Positions 7,993-17,033 of a DNA stretch of 64,000 nucleotides are shown here, one piece after another (the stretch's first letter is position 1; each line of letters opens with the position of its first letter). The stretch is taken from positions 3,659,501 to 3,723,500 of the forward strand of contig NC_020156.1 of the NCBI RefSeq assembly GCF_000332115.1, in the 5' to 3' direction. The DNA is from Nonlabens dokdonensis DSW-6. GTDB lineage: Bacteria > Bacteroidota > Bacteroidia > Flavobacteriales > Flavobacteriaceae. The notes under the pieces were generated by a model. That model worked only from the letters and a program-made list of their open reading frames with translations, searched no databases and was not told the origin of the DNA. Made by a program: the position numbers and the translations under genes.

Positions 7993-9637
7993 CAGTTCGT
8001 CTCAAAACTGCGTGATTTCAGTTTAAATATACGTTAGAAAAGTGAAGTGAATGGATTTTGAGAAAGTGAGTTGGTAAGATTATTTTTGGTTTGAAAAGGC
8101 TTAAAAATGTTGATAGGAGCTTAAAAATGGCTTTATGGCGTTGTTTATTAAGTATAAAGGCTAGTTTTCCTTGCTCTTTTATGATGTTTAGGATTCTTTT
8201 GAGGTTGTATGCGATAGCGATGAGGCCAAAATCTGCACTGGCGTTCTGGATTCCTTTTTTAGTAATAATGTGATCAAAACCCCATTGGCGCTTTATGGTG
8301 CCATATGGATGTTCTACGATGGCTTGTCTTTTTTTATAGATCTCTGGTTGGTGTTGTACTCGTTTAAAATTAGCTTCTATGTACTGTTTGTATTCACTAC
8401 GCTGTACTATTTTACCGTTTGCTTTTGAGGTGGTGCATAGCGACCTGACTGGGCAGTTTCTACAGGCGCTGGTCTTGTATTGCTTGAACTTATAATTACG
8501 TGCTTTGTACCAGTTTCCATTGCTTTTAAGCTCGTGACCTTGCGGACATTGATAGCTGTCAGATGCTTTATCGTATTTAAAATGTTCTACGTTATAAGCT
8601 GGATCGGGCGCTTGACTTTTACGTCCTATAGCTGGTATGGCTACTAGGGTATCGATACCTAAATCGTGTGCTGTTTTAAACTCGCTGCCCGTGTGATAGC
8701 CTTTGTCGTAGAGAGCGGTGAATTGGTTGGTTTTAAGGATGGATTTTGCTCTGCGCAGCATGTTTCCCATCGCTTTTTTATCATTCTCGTTAGTAACTTT
8801 ATAATCTAGGAGTACTTTATGGTCAGCATCTACCGTGGTTTGTGCGGTGTAGCATACTTCTGTGATCATCCCACGAGTAATTTGGTGCCTGCTATCTGGA
8901 TCGCTGGTGGACAACTGCGGATTTTCGGTCGTGGTATCTTCCTTCAGCGTTTTATTGATTCCTTCGTAACGCTTGCGCTGTTTGTTGTGCTTGTCGATTT
9001 GGTCTTTGTGGTCTTGCTTTTCTTGGTCGTTGTCCGCTTTTGCAAGAGCGGTATTATGCTCCTCTAATTTTTTATCGATGTACTCGATGTGTCGGGCTAC
9101 TTTTTTGAGGTTGTAATTGTTTTTCTTGCTGTTTTGAGCTCTGAGTTTAGTGGAGTCTCCAGCGATTAAGGTGGCGCCTATCAGGTTGTGGTTTTGGGCG
9201 ATACTCACGGTGGCTCTAAAGACGCGTTTAATGGCTTTGGGGTTGTTTTTTCTAAACCTAGAGATGGTGTTGTGGTCTGGTTTGAGATTGCCTAGCAACC
9301 AGATGAGCTCGATGTTGCGATTGCATTCCAGTTCTAGTCTTCTAGAGGATCTCATGCGGTTCATGTAGCCATAGATGAAGAGTTTGAGAAGATCTGCTGG
9401 ATCATAAGGTGGTCTTCCTTGAGATGCTAGTGATGCAAAGCCTAGATGTTCTAAATCGAGACTGTCTACAAAGGTGTCAATAGCCCTAACGGTATTATCA
9501 GCGGCAATCATGTCATCTAGGCATGTGGTGTATAAAGTGAGCTGACTGCGCGACTCTTTTTGCAAGTATTCCATATATAAATATCGGAAAAATCGATATA
9601 AATATCAAGCAGAATGGGAGAGTTTTGAGACAGTCTG
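7993..9637 (-). mobile_element. IS1182-family insertion sequence, copy 1
   Basis: This 1645-bp element is bounded by related inverted ends CAGTTCGTCTCAAAACTG and CAGACTGTCTCAAAACTC. It holds one transposase gene. Flanks are CCGT on the left and ACGT on the right. Its left flank is the end of cassette C's site and its right flank is the end of cassette D's site in opposite orientation, so this copy is an inversion breakpoint. Confidence 0.9.
8018..9574 (-). CDS. IS1182-family transposase, copy 1
   Basis: An intact 518-residue DDE transposase. It has an N-terminal helical DUF772-like region with GRPPYDPADLLKLFIYGY. Catalytic-type positions are in AGDSTKLRAQNSKKN (first Asp), LYDKGYHTG (second Asp) and VEHPYGTIKRQWGF (Glu). 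A cysteine cluster CPQGH and CRNCPVRSLC lies between the last two. The start ATG is 63 bases inside the left end. It acts on its own inverted ends to move the element. It is close to identical to the four other copies. Confidence 0.93.
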   Translation of the reverse strand: MEYLQKESRSQLTLYTTCLDDMIAADNTVRAIDTFVDSLDLEHLGFASLASQGRPPYDPADLLKLFIYGYMNRMRSSRRLELECNRNIELIWLLGNLKPDHNTISRFRKNNPKAIKRVFRATVSIAQNHNLIGATLIAGDSTKLRAQNSKKNNYNLKKVARHIEYIDKKLEEHNTALAKADNDQEKQDHKDQIDKHNKQRKRYEGINKTLKEDTTTENPQLSTSDPDSRHQITRGMITEVCYTAQTTVDADHKVLLDYKVTNENDKKAMGNMLRRAKSILKTNQFTALYDKGYHTGSEFKTAHDLGIDTLVAIPAIGRKSQAPDPAYNVEHFKYDKASDSYQCPQGHELKSNGNWYKARNYKFKQYKTSACRNCPVRSLCTTSKANGKIVQRSEYKQYIEANFKRVQHQPEIYKKRQAIVEHPYGTIKRQWGFDHIITKKGIQNASADFGLIAIAYNLKRILNIIKEQGKLAFILNKQRHKAIFKLLSTFLSLFKPKIILPTHFLKIHSLHFSNVYLN

Positions 9638-9764
9638 ACGTTTATGTATAAGAATAGTTGCGGGTTTGTATGCGAGGATTTTCCGAAGGAAAATCAGACG
9701 TTACAAACCAGCAACGACCTTTGATTAAGCACTAAACCGCAATTATTTTTATACGGTGTTATGC
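9638..9764 (-). repeat. attC-like site of cassette D (inverted)
   Basis: On the minus strand it runs from R'' GCATAAC (9764-9758) through the arm GTATAAAAATAATTGCGG to the partner of GTATAAGAATAGTTGCGG, ending in ACGT at the IS. The two arm mismatches are again A against G. Confidence 0.75.
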
Positions 9765-9772
9765 AATGTTTT

Positions 9773-10510
9773 TTAATTTTTATATTTCAGACTTTCAATA
9801 TCTTTTTTGTCGCCAATGATTTGATAATTCAAAATTCGATTAAAAACATCTTGTTTATTTATCTCAATAATTGTCTTGTCAAATTTATTCTTGATTAAAA
9901 TGTCCTTGTCGATAATAATATTCTTGATTAAACTGTCAAAGACGTTTTCATCTGGTTCTGTCGTAATGATAATTCCGTTAACTAGCTCTTTTTTGGTTGT
10001 TATTTGGTTTATGTTGACACTAACCTGAAAATCGTTTGTTGTAAACTTACATTTTAAAATTATTTCCAAATCATTGGATTTAAATCTTTTCTTTTTTATT
10101 AACCATTCATTCTTGCAACCAGAGACGATAAATTCATTAAGAATATTCAATAACTCTTTTGTTGGTAATTGTTTGAATTCAGAAGCTTTTTTAAACCCTA
10201 ATTCTAACAATTCTAAATAGTAACTAAAGTCAGAAGTTCCTTTAATTTTTAAATATCTGTCTCTATCAAATGGTAATTGAACGTTTAATACATCTATTGG
10301 TCTAATTGAAGGATTTTCAATTTCATCTTCGTGCAGCGATATTGATAACATATTGAAATTTCCATCAGTTTTAAAACGAAGCCTTCTTAACTTTTTAGAA
10401 AAGTAGTTGCTTATAAATCTTGTTCGTAATTGAAACTCATACCTTAAGTCGTTTTCATCTTTAATGTACTTGTCGTATTCAAGTCCTAAGTTAAAATAGT
10501 AAAGTGTCAT
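9773..10510 (-). CDS. Hypothetical protein (cassette D)
   Basis: This 245-residue soluble protein is rich in Lys, Asn and Ile, with no signal peptide, membrane segment or known motif. It is probably cytoplasmic. It is the only gene in a cassette bounded on the minus strand by GTTATGC (start, about 10566-10560) and GCATAAC (9764-9758), matching over 13 of 14 bases. The cassette lies in the inverted part of the array. No function can be proposed. Confidence 0.65.
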   Translation of the reverse strand: MTLYYFNLGLEYDKYIKDENDLRYEFQLRTRFISNYFSKKLRRLRFKTDGNFNMLSISLHEDEIENPSIRPIDVLNVQLPFDRDRYLKIKGTSDFSYYLELLELGFKKASEFKQLPTKELLNILNEFIVSGCKNEWLIKKKRFKSNDLEIILKCKFTTNDFQVSVNINQITTKKELVNGIIITTEPDENVFDSLIKNIIIDKDILIKNKFDKTIIEINKQDVFNRILNYQIIGDKKDIESLKYKN

Positions 10511-10565
10511 TGGGTTGTCAAAATGGATTGTTTTTCTCGTCGGTGATTTTTTAAATATTGCATAA

Positions 10566-11030
10566 CGGTAAGGCTATGATTCGTTTCACGCATCAACCCT
10601 TACCGTTAATTCTTAGTTGATTGCTCTAAAGATATTACTTTGATCTAAATTACTGTCTTCTCTTTGAAATGAATTATCGCTAGTGTTGTTAAATGTCAAT
10701 CATTTGCCACTCGTCAATAAATGAAAATAAAACTTCATAAGGAATCTATGCCCTTTATACCTGAGTATAAGGGACGTTGATTTCTGTAAGATCATTCTGT
10801 AGCTGACATAATTTCAGAGTGTTAATGCGGATTTCTATTCTATTTACGCTACCTTTTACAAGTTGTTTGTACGTTTTTACGTTCTGAAAACAAGAGTTTT
10901 CAACGATGCAATCGAAACAACTTGAAAGGCTAGCTACATCGTAATATCCAGCATAATACTGCTAAATTAAACCCAAGCTCAGAATAGAATCGATGAATTT
11001 CAATGTTGCGAAATCGTTGATTTTTTTCAA
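10566..11030 (-). repeat. 465-bp cassette-like unit, copy B2 (inverted)
   Basis: The reverse-complement copy of the unit at 6590-7054, almost identical and exactly the same length. It lies between cassette D and the second IS1182-like copy. Its end hairpin is at 10564-10607. The small frame carries the same early TAG as copy B1. Confidence 0.75.
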
Positions 11031-11033
11031 CGG

Positions 11034-12678
11034 CAGTTCGTCTCAAAACTGCGTGATTTCAGTTTAAATATACGTTAGAAAAGTGAAGTGAATGGATTTT
11101 GAGAAAGTGAGTTGGTAAGATTATTTTTGGTTTGAAAAGGCTTAAAAATGTTGATAGGAGCTTAAAAATGGCTTTATGGCGTTGTTTATTAAGTATAAAG
11201 GCTAGTTTTCCTTGCTCTTTTATGATGTTTAGGATTCTTTTGAGGTTGTATGCGATAGCGATGAGGCCAAAATCTGCACTGGCGTTCTGGATTCCTTTTT
11301 TAGTAATAATGTGATCAAAACCCCATTGGCGCTTTATGGTGCCATATGGATGTTCTACGATGGCTTGTCTTTTTTTATAGATCTCTGGTTGTTGTTGTAC
11401 TCGTTTAAAATTAGCTTCTATGTACTGTTTGTATTCACTACGCTGGACTATTTTACCGTTTGCTTTTGATGTGGTGCATAGCGACCTGACTGGGCAGCTT
11501 TTACAGGCGCTACTCTTATATTGCTTAAACTTATAATTACGTGCTTTGTACCAGTTTCCATTGCTTTTAAGCTCGTGACCTTGCGGACATTGATAGCTGT
11601 CAGATGCTTTATCGTATTTAAAATGTTCTACGTTATAAGCTGGATCGGGCGCTTGACTTTTACGTCCTATAGCTGGTATGGCTACTAGGGTATCGATGCC
11701 TAAATCGTGTGCTGTTTTAAACTCGCTGCCCGTGTGATAGCCTTTGTCGTAGAGAGCGGTGAATTGGTTGGTTTTAAGGATAGATTTTGCTCTGCGCAGC
11801 ATGTTTCCCATCGCTTTTTTATCATTCTCGTTAGTAACTTTATAATCTAGGAGTACTTTATGGTCAGCATCTACCGTGGTTTGTGCGGTGTAGCATACTT
11901 CTGTGATCATCCCACGAGTAATTTGGTGCCTGCTATCTGGATCGCTGGTGGACAACTGCGGATTTTCGGTCGTGGTATCTTCCTTCAGCGTTTTATTGAT
12001 TCCTTCGTAACGCTTGCGCTGTTTGTTGTGCTTGTCGATTTGGTCTTTGTGGTCTTGCTTTTCTTGGTCGTTGTCCGCTTTTGCAAGAGCGGTATTATGC
12101 TCCTCTAATTTTTTATCGATGTACTCGATGTGTCGGGCTACTTTTTTGAGGTTGTAATTGTTTTTCTTGCTGTTTTGAGCTCTGAGTTTAGTGGAGTCTC
12201 CAGCGATTAAGGTGGCGCCTATCAGGTTGTGGTTTTGGGCGATACTCACGGTGGCTCTAAAGACGCGTTTAATGGCTTTGGGGTTGTTTTTTCTAAACCT
12301 AGAGATGGTGTTGTGGTCTGGTTTGAGATTGCCTAGCAACCAGATGAGCTCGATGTTGCGATTGCATTCCAGTTCTAGTCTTCTAGAGGATCTCATGCGG
12401 TTCATGTAGCCATAGATGAAGAGTTTGAGAAGATCTGCTGGATCATAAGGTGGTCTTCCTTGAGATGCTAGTGATGCAAAGCCTAGATGTTCTAAATCGA
12501 GACTGTCTACAAAGGTGTCAATAGCCCTAACGGTATTATCAGCGGCAATCATGTCATCTAGGCATGTGGTGTATAAAGTGAGCTGACTGCGCGACTCTTT
12601 TTGCAAGTATTCCATATATAAATATCGGAAAAATCGATATAAATATCAAGCAGAATGGGAGAGTTTTGAGACAGTCTG
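11034..12678 (-). mobile_element. IS1182-family insertion sequence, copy 2
   Basis: 1645 bp with the same ends as copy 1. Four-base flanks ACGG (11030-11033) and ACGG (12679-12682) match. In cassette orientation it splits the core of cassette E's site (CCGT) from the 465-bp unit (CCGTTGA). Confidence 0.9.
11059..12615 (-). CDS. IS1182-family transposase, copy 2
   Basis: An intact 518-residue transposase that differs from copy 1 at only a few residues (for example CKSC for CRNC in the cysteine cluster). The DDE-type motifs AGDSTK, YDKGYHTG and VEHPYG are intact, so it is probably active and able to serve the broken copies. Confidence 0.93.
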   Translation of the reverse strand: MEYLQKESRSQLTLYTTCLDDMIAADNTVRAIDTFVDSLDLEHLGFASLASQGRPPYDPADLLKLFIYGYMNRMRSSRRLELECNRNIELIWLLGNLKPDHNTISRFRKNNPKAIKRVFRATVSIAQNHNLIGATLIAGDSTKLRAQNSKKNNYNLKKVARHIEYIDKKLEEHNTALAKADNDQEKQDHKDQIDKHNKQRKRYEGINKTLKEDTTTENPQLSTSDPDSRHQITRGMITEVCYTAQTTVDADHKVLLDYKVTNENDKKAMGNMLRRAKSILKTNQFTALYDKGYHTGSEFKTAHDLGIDTLVAIPAIGRKSQAPDPAYNVEHFKYDKASDSYQCPQGHELKSNGNWYKARNYKFKQYKSSACKSCPVRSLCTTSKANGKIVQRSEYKQYIEANFKRVQQQPEIYKKRQAIVEHPYGTIKRQWGFDHIITKKGIQNASADFGLIAIAYNLKRILNIIKEQGKLAFILNKQRHKAIFKLLSTFLSLFKPKIILPTHFLKIHSLHFSNVYLN

Positions 12679-12868
12679 ACGGTCTTGTATATGGCTCGTA
12701 GCGTGTGAATTAGCGATAACCTTTCGGTTAAGCACGAGCCGAATTTTTTAATTTTCTTATTATCTTTTCTTTTCAATAAGCCAAATTAAAAAATTTGGCG
12801 GACTTGCAAATATACCTTAACTTTGAATTAAGCAACTGATTAGCTATGAGCTATATACGTTGTTGCCC
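12679..12868 (-). repeat. attC-like site of cassette E (inverted)
   Basis: On the minus strand it runs from R'' GGGCAAC (12868-12862) and arm GTATATAGCTCATAGC to the partner of GTATATGGCTCGTAGC, ending in CCGT beside IS copy 2. The two arm differences are A/G at the same arm positions as in other sites. Confidence 0.75.
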
Positions 12869-13563
12869 ACAGTGTTTTTCGCTCTGTAAACTCCAGATTT
12901 AATCCAATTCAGTTCATTTTCGTAATGCTTTTTTATAAATATATTCCAATCATCCCAACTGAAAAAATTACTCGTATGTTTTATGAAAAGCAATTTTGTT
13001 ACTTTTCCATTTGAATGTTCAATTTTTACTTCTCTTGGAAATGTCCCGTTTATTTTTTCTGATTTCTTAAAATCTATAATTTTAAAATCACTTTTCTTAA
13101 TTGCGGTTTTAAGATAGTTAGAAGCCTCAACACCAATAAATATGCAAAAGTCAGGTTTTAATATTGGCAGTAATTTAAAATAGTTCTCCCAACCATTCAA
13201 ATAATCATTATCATTTGGTCTGCTTTTTCTCGTGTGCATTGAACTTTGAACAAAATTGTAAAATGCTAATTTCGACCAAAGAATTTTAGTGTCAATTCGG
13301 CTATCATTTCTAAATAACGCACGATTTAAATAATAGAAAACTTTCGTTCGGTCGTATTTTTTTTCGAGAGCAATTATCTTGTGAATATCTCTCGTAAAAG
13401 TTGGTTTATTATTCCAATCGATTGATTTTTGATTATCATCTCGATAATGGCTTTCGCCAATAATCACAACTTTTTTCTCTGAACCAAAATATTTCTCGCC
13501 AATAAAAGGCAACCATTTCAATTCGGTTATTTCTTTAAATTCCGAATCCTTTGATTTATCCAT
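12844..13563 (-). CDS. Uracil-DNA-glycosylase-like protein (cassette E)
   Basis: This 239-residue protein resembles the uracil-DNA glycosylase superfamily. KVVIIGESHYRDD sits where motif 1 of that fold would be (after WLPFIGEKYFGSEKK). A second strand CIFIGVEASNYL and a late KHTSNFFSW resemble the strand and His-loop regions. The assignment is by pattern only and the activity may differ. The start overlaps the stop of the small upstream gene by one base, so the two are coupled. The last 8 codons run through the R'' box into the attC-like site. Confidence 0.5.
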   Translation of the reverse strand: MDKSKDSEFKEITELKWLPFIGEKYFGSEKKVVIIGESHYRDDNQKSIDWNNKPTFTRDIHKIIALEKKYDRTKVFYYLNRALFRNDSRIDTKILWSKLAFYNFVQSSMHTRKSRPNDNDYLNGWENYFKLLPILKPDFCIFIGVEASNYLKTAIKKSDFKIIDFKKSEKINGTFPREVKIEHSNGKVTKLLFIKHTSNFFSWDDWNIFIKKHYENELNWIKSGVYRAKNTVGNNVYSS

Positions 13564-13775
13564 TAATTTATTTTTTCTTCTTCCATATATGTTGAGTTTG
13601 TTAATTTACTAACATCAACATTATATTTTCTTTGGTAAGCAGATTTGATTTCGGCTTTTCCTTTTGTGTAACCCATTGGTTTGTGAGTAAAAACAACTTC
13701 AACGCTCATTCCTTTTTCGATTTTCTGTCCGCCAAAAGTTCCACTACGTTTTATTGATACTTTGTATAATCCCAT
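13563..13775 (-). CDS. Small hypothetical protein, partner of the UDG-like protein
   Basis: 70 residues, basic N-terminus (MGLYKVSIKRSGTFGG), no signal or membrane segment. It is first in a two-gene cassette, and its TAA overlaps the ATG of the next gene, which suggests coupled translation and a joint role. The cassette starts at GTTGCCC (minus strand, 13834-13828) and ends at GGGCAAC, matching over 14 of 15 bases. The family is not recognised. Confidence 0.6.
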   Translation of the reverse strand: MGLYKVSIKRSGTFGGQKIEKGMSVEVVFTHKPMGYTKGKAEIKSAYQRKYNVDVSKLTNSTYMEEEKIN

Positions 13776-13836
13776 AATTTTAATTTAATGATTGATTTTC
13801 GTGTTTGTACTGTCTCCCAACATTGTGGGCAACGTC

Positions 13837-15479
13837 AGACTGTCTCAAAACTCTCCCATTCTGCTTGATATTTATATCGATTTTTCCGATATTTATATAT
13901 GGAATACTTGCAAAAAGAGTCGCGCAGTCAGCTCACTTTATACACCACATGCCTAGATGACATGATTGCCGCTGATAATACCGTTAGGGCTATTGACACC
14001 TTTGTAGACAGTCTCGATTTAGAACATCTAGGCTTTGCATCACTAGCATCTCAAGGAAGACCATCTTATGATCCAGCAGATCTTCTCAAACTCTTCATCT
14101 ATGGCTACATGAACCGCATGAGATCCTCTAGAAGACTAGAACTGGAATGCAATCGCAACATCGAGCTCATCTGGTTGCTAGGCAATCTCAAACCAGACCA
14201 CAACACCATCTCTAGGTTTAGAAAAAACAACCCCAAAGCCATTAAACGCGTCTTTAGAGCCACCGTGAGTATCGCCCAAAACCACAACCTGATAGGCGCC
14301 ACCTTAATCGCTGGAGACTCCACTAAACTCAGAGCTCAAAACAGCAAGAAAAACAATTACAACCTCAAAAAAGTAGCCCGACACATCGAGTACATCGATA
14401 AAAAATTAGAGGAGCATAATACCGCTCTTGCAAAAGCGGACAACGATAAAGAAAAGCAAGACCACAAAGACCAAATCGACAAGCACAACAAACAGCGCAA
14501 GCGATACGAAGGAATCAATAAAACGCTGAAGGAAGATACCACGACCGAAAATCCGCAGTTGTCCACCAGCGATCCAGATAGTAGGCACCAAATCACTCGT
14601 GGGATGATCACAGAAGTATGCTACACCGCACAAACCACGGTAGATGCTGACCATAAAGTACTCCTAGATTATAAAGTTACTAACGAGAATGATAAAAAGC
14701 GATGGGAAACATGCTGCGCAGAGCAAAATCCATCCTTAAAACCAACCAATTCACCGCTCTCTACGACAAAGGCTATCACACGGGCAGCGAGTTTAAAACA
14801 GCACACGATTTAGGTATCGATACCCTAGTAGCCATACCAGCTATAGGACGTAAAAGTCAAGCGCCCGATCCAGCTTATAACGTAGAACATTTTAAATACG
14901 ATAAAGCATCTGACAGCTATCAATGTCCGCAAGGTCACGAGCTTAAAAGCAATGGAAACTGGTACAAAGCACGTAATTATAAGTTTAAGCAATATAAGAG
15001 TAGCGCCTGTAAAAGCTGCCCAGTCAGATCGCTATGCACCACATCAAAAGCAAACGGTAAAATAGTCCAGCGTAGCGAATACAAACAGTACATAGAAGCT
15101 AATTTTAAACGAGTACAACAACAACCAGAGATCTATAAAAAAAGACAAGCCATCGTAGAACATCTATATGGCACCATAAAGCGCCAATGGGGTTTTGATC
15201 ACATTATTACTAAAAAAGGAATCCAGAACGCCAGTGCAGATTTTGGCCTCATCGCTATCGCATACAACCTCAAAAGAATCCTAAACATCATCAAAGAGCA
15301 AGGAAAACTAGCCTTTATACTTAATAAACAACGCCATAAAGCCATTTTTAAGCTCCTATCAACATTTTTAAGCCTTTTCAAACCTAAAATAATTATACCA
15401 ACTCATTTTCTCAAAATCTATTCACATCACTTTTCTAACGTAAATTTAAACTAAATTTAGGCAGTTTTGAGACGAACTG
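13837..15479 (+). mobile_element. IS1182-family insertion sequence, copy 3
   Basis: About 1643 bp with the same terminal repeats. The left flank ACGT is the reversed start of cassette E, and the right flank CCGT leads into cassette F. It is the second inversion breakpoint, paired with copy 1. Confidence 0.9.
13899..15454 (+). pseudogene. IS1182-family transposase, frameshifted (copy 3)
   Basis: The frame is broken near 14697, where a run of six A in the intact copies (AAAAAAG) has lost one base. It gives fragments 13899-14813 and 14702-15454. There is also a Pro to Leu change beside the catalytic glutamate region (VEHLYG). It is probably inactive on its own, though its ends could be moved by intact copies. 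Confidence 0.88.
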
Positions 15480-15517
15480 CCGTTGTGCAACATTATAACC
15501 AAACACTAAAACAAAAA

Positions 15518-16183
15518 ATGAAAAAAATTTACACTTTACTATTATTGTCTGTTTTTATTACATCTTGCGGAATCAAAAAATTTCCCGTAATACCAAATTC
15601 CGAAACTATTCTCACGCCTGAGATTAATGAAATAAACACTTCTGAAATTGGAATTACCCTTGTTTCTAAGGAAACTGCGAAAAAATATAGTGCGATAGAA
15701 ATAACTAAGGAAGTAAAGATTAAGCCGAATATGCTGGTAAAAACTTTAGAGGTAGGAGAAACGTTTATCAAAAAATTTGAAACGGAAGATTTTGAATTGT
15801 ATGAAAATGTGAATGACCAAACTTATGGTATAGCTATTTCAAAAAATGGGGAAATGCCAAAAGTTTATAGCACAGGACCTACAGGAACTGGATTAAGATT
15901 AAAACCTTCAAAGTATCAGATAGAATACGTTTCTACTCAAAGACCAATTAAAAGTGATGATTATTATAAGCAGGAATTCATTTATAATGGTAAAGTTGGA
16001 AATGGAATTAAATTTATATACCGAGAGTTTGTAAATGATTATGCAAGACCTGCTTTTACACAAGATTTGCAGTACGATTTAAGTGAAGATAGAATTATTG
16101 GGTTTAGAGGATTGAGACTTGAAGTGATAAGTGCAACCAACACTAAAATTGAATACCGAATATTAAATTACTTCGCGAATTAA
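15518..16183 (+). CDS. Hypothetical lipoprotein (cassette F)
   Basis: The ATG at 15518 gives 221 residues with signal and lipobox ITSC (Cys17); codons upstream to 15467 come from the IS end and are not part of the gene. The remainder is a soluble envelope domain with beta character and no known family. The cassette is bounded by GTTGTGC (15482-15488) and GCACAAC (16188-16194), which agree over 13 of 14 bases. A single gene, oriented as usual for cassettes. Confidence 0.7.
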   Translation: MKKIYTLLLLSVFITSCGIKKFPVIPNSETILTPEINEINTSEIGITLVSKETAKKYSAIEITKEVKIKPNMLVKTLEVGETFIKKFETEDFELYENVNDQTYGIAISKNGEMPKVYSTGPTGTGLRLKPSKYQIEYVSTQRPIKSDDYYKQEFIYNGKVGNGIKFIYREFVNDYARPAFTQDLQYDLSEDRIIGFRGLRLEVISATNTKIEYRILNYFAN

Positions 16184-16187
16184 CGTT

Positions 16188-16320
16188 GCACAACACTGGC
16201 TATACGCAATTGCTCGGTTCTTGCTCATCCCAAAAATTTCTGCGAAATTTTCTACGGTTTGGTTATATTTAGAAACATAAGGCTGAGACACGCAACAGGG
16301 GATAGGCAAGACCGTTGTGC
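16188..16320 (+). repeat. attC-like site of cassette F
   Basis: R'' GCACAAC (16188-16194) and the core GTTGTGC of the next cassette (16314-16320) bound about 130 bases. The arms (GGCTATACGCAATTGC against GCCTATCCCCTGTTGC) are less well matched than at other sites. It is uninterrupted and one of the few intact sites here. Confidence 0.65.
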
Positions 16321-16337
16321 ATAATATAAAACAAACT

Positions 16338-16565
16338 ATGAGTACAACAAAAGAAAAACCGAGTTATGAGGAACTTGAAAAAAAAGTAAAACTGTTATCG
16401 CAGATTAACCTAAAAATAAGTATGTATCTAACGAGATTACTTCAGCAAGCAATCGATATTAGCCAAAGAGATGAAGTTAAAGATTTATTGCCTTTTACCG
16501 TCGAAATAAAAGTAGATCCAGAAATAGAAAATCTTTACGGAACATTCATTCAAAAGACTGAATAA
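16338..16565 (+). CDS. Small helical hypothetical protein (cassette G)
   Basis: 75 residues from the ATG at 16338. It is charged and predicted helical, with an N-terminal coiled-coil-like stretch (YEELEKKVKLLSQINLKIS). No known family. Its 3' end overlaps the convergent gene 16546-16881 by 20 bases. Cassette bounds are GTTGTGC (16314-16320) and GCACAAC (16910-16916). Confidence 0.55.
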   Translation: MSTTKEKPSYEELEKKVKLLSQINLKISMYLTRLLQQAIDISQRDEVKDLLPFTVEIKVDPEIENLYGTFIQKTE

Positions 16566-16881
16566 AAAGCTTTTCCACTGCATCATCAAATCTTTTTAAA
16601 CACTCTATTTGGTTTTTAGACACACCCATTAGTAAAAATTGAGTCATCGGTATAGAAGTACCTTTTATAATAACTCGTTGTTCAGGGTCTAAATTTTCAT
16701 CCGAGTATACATCGGATATCAAATCGTTTGAGTTTTCGATTATCTGTTGACTTAAATAATGAGAACGTTTTATAAAGTGGTCTGCCTTGTTAGGGAAGTC
16801 TTGATTAAAGTCAGATATTTGTTTTGAAGTGAAATCCGAAAGTCTTTGGTAGTGTTCGTCTAAAAATTCTTGTATAGTCAT
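16546..16881 (-). CDS. Hypothetical protein, antisense within cassette G
   Basis: 111 residues, acidic and helical, soluble, with no recognised family. It runs opposite to the usual cassette orientation and converges with the 75-residue gene, overlapping it by 20 bases. The two may form an addiction or other paired unit, but nothing in the sequence proves it. Minus-strand genes in cassettes usually carry their own promoter. Confidence 0.5.
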   Translation of the reverse strand: MTIQEFLDEHYQRLSDFTSKQISDFNQDFPNKADHFIKRSHYLSQQIIENSNDLISDVYSDENLDPEQRVIIKGTSIPMTQFLLMGVSKNQIECLKRFDDAVEKLFIQSFE

Positions 16882-16909
16882 AAACCAAACATAACGAAAA
16901 TTACACTAT

Positions 16910-17033
16910 GCACAACACGGTATATAGAAAATTGCTCAACTAATTGACAACACAAAAACCAGTAAGAAATTAAATTAACTAAAATGCCAAAAAATAACAA
17001 ACAAAAACCGCAACTTTCTATATACAAAACCGT
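16910..17033 (+). repeat. attC-like site of cassette G
   Basis: R'' GCACAAC is followed by arm GTATATAGAAAATTGC and, near 17010, the partner of GTATATAGAAAGTTGC (one A/G difference in 16). It ends with CCGT (17030-17033), where IS copy 4 is inserted. Confidence 0.78.

Noticed and set aside
12558..12776. 72-residue minus-strand open frame spanning the end of IS copy 2
   Set aside because: It joins IS end and attC-like DNA and overlaps the transposase start; not a gene.
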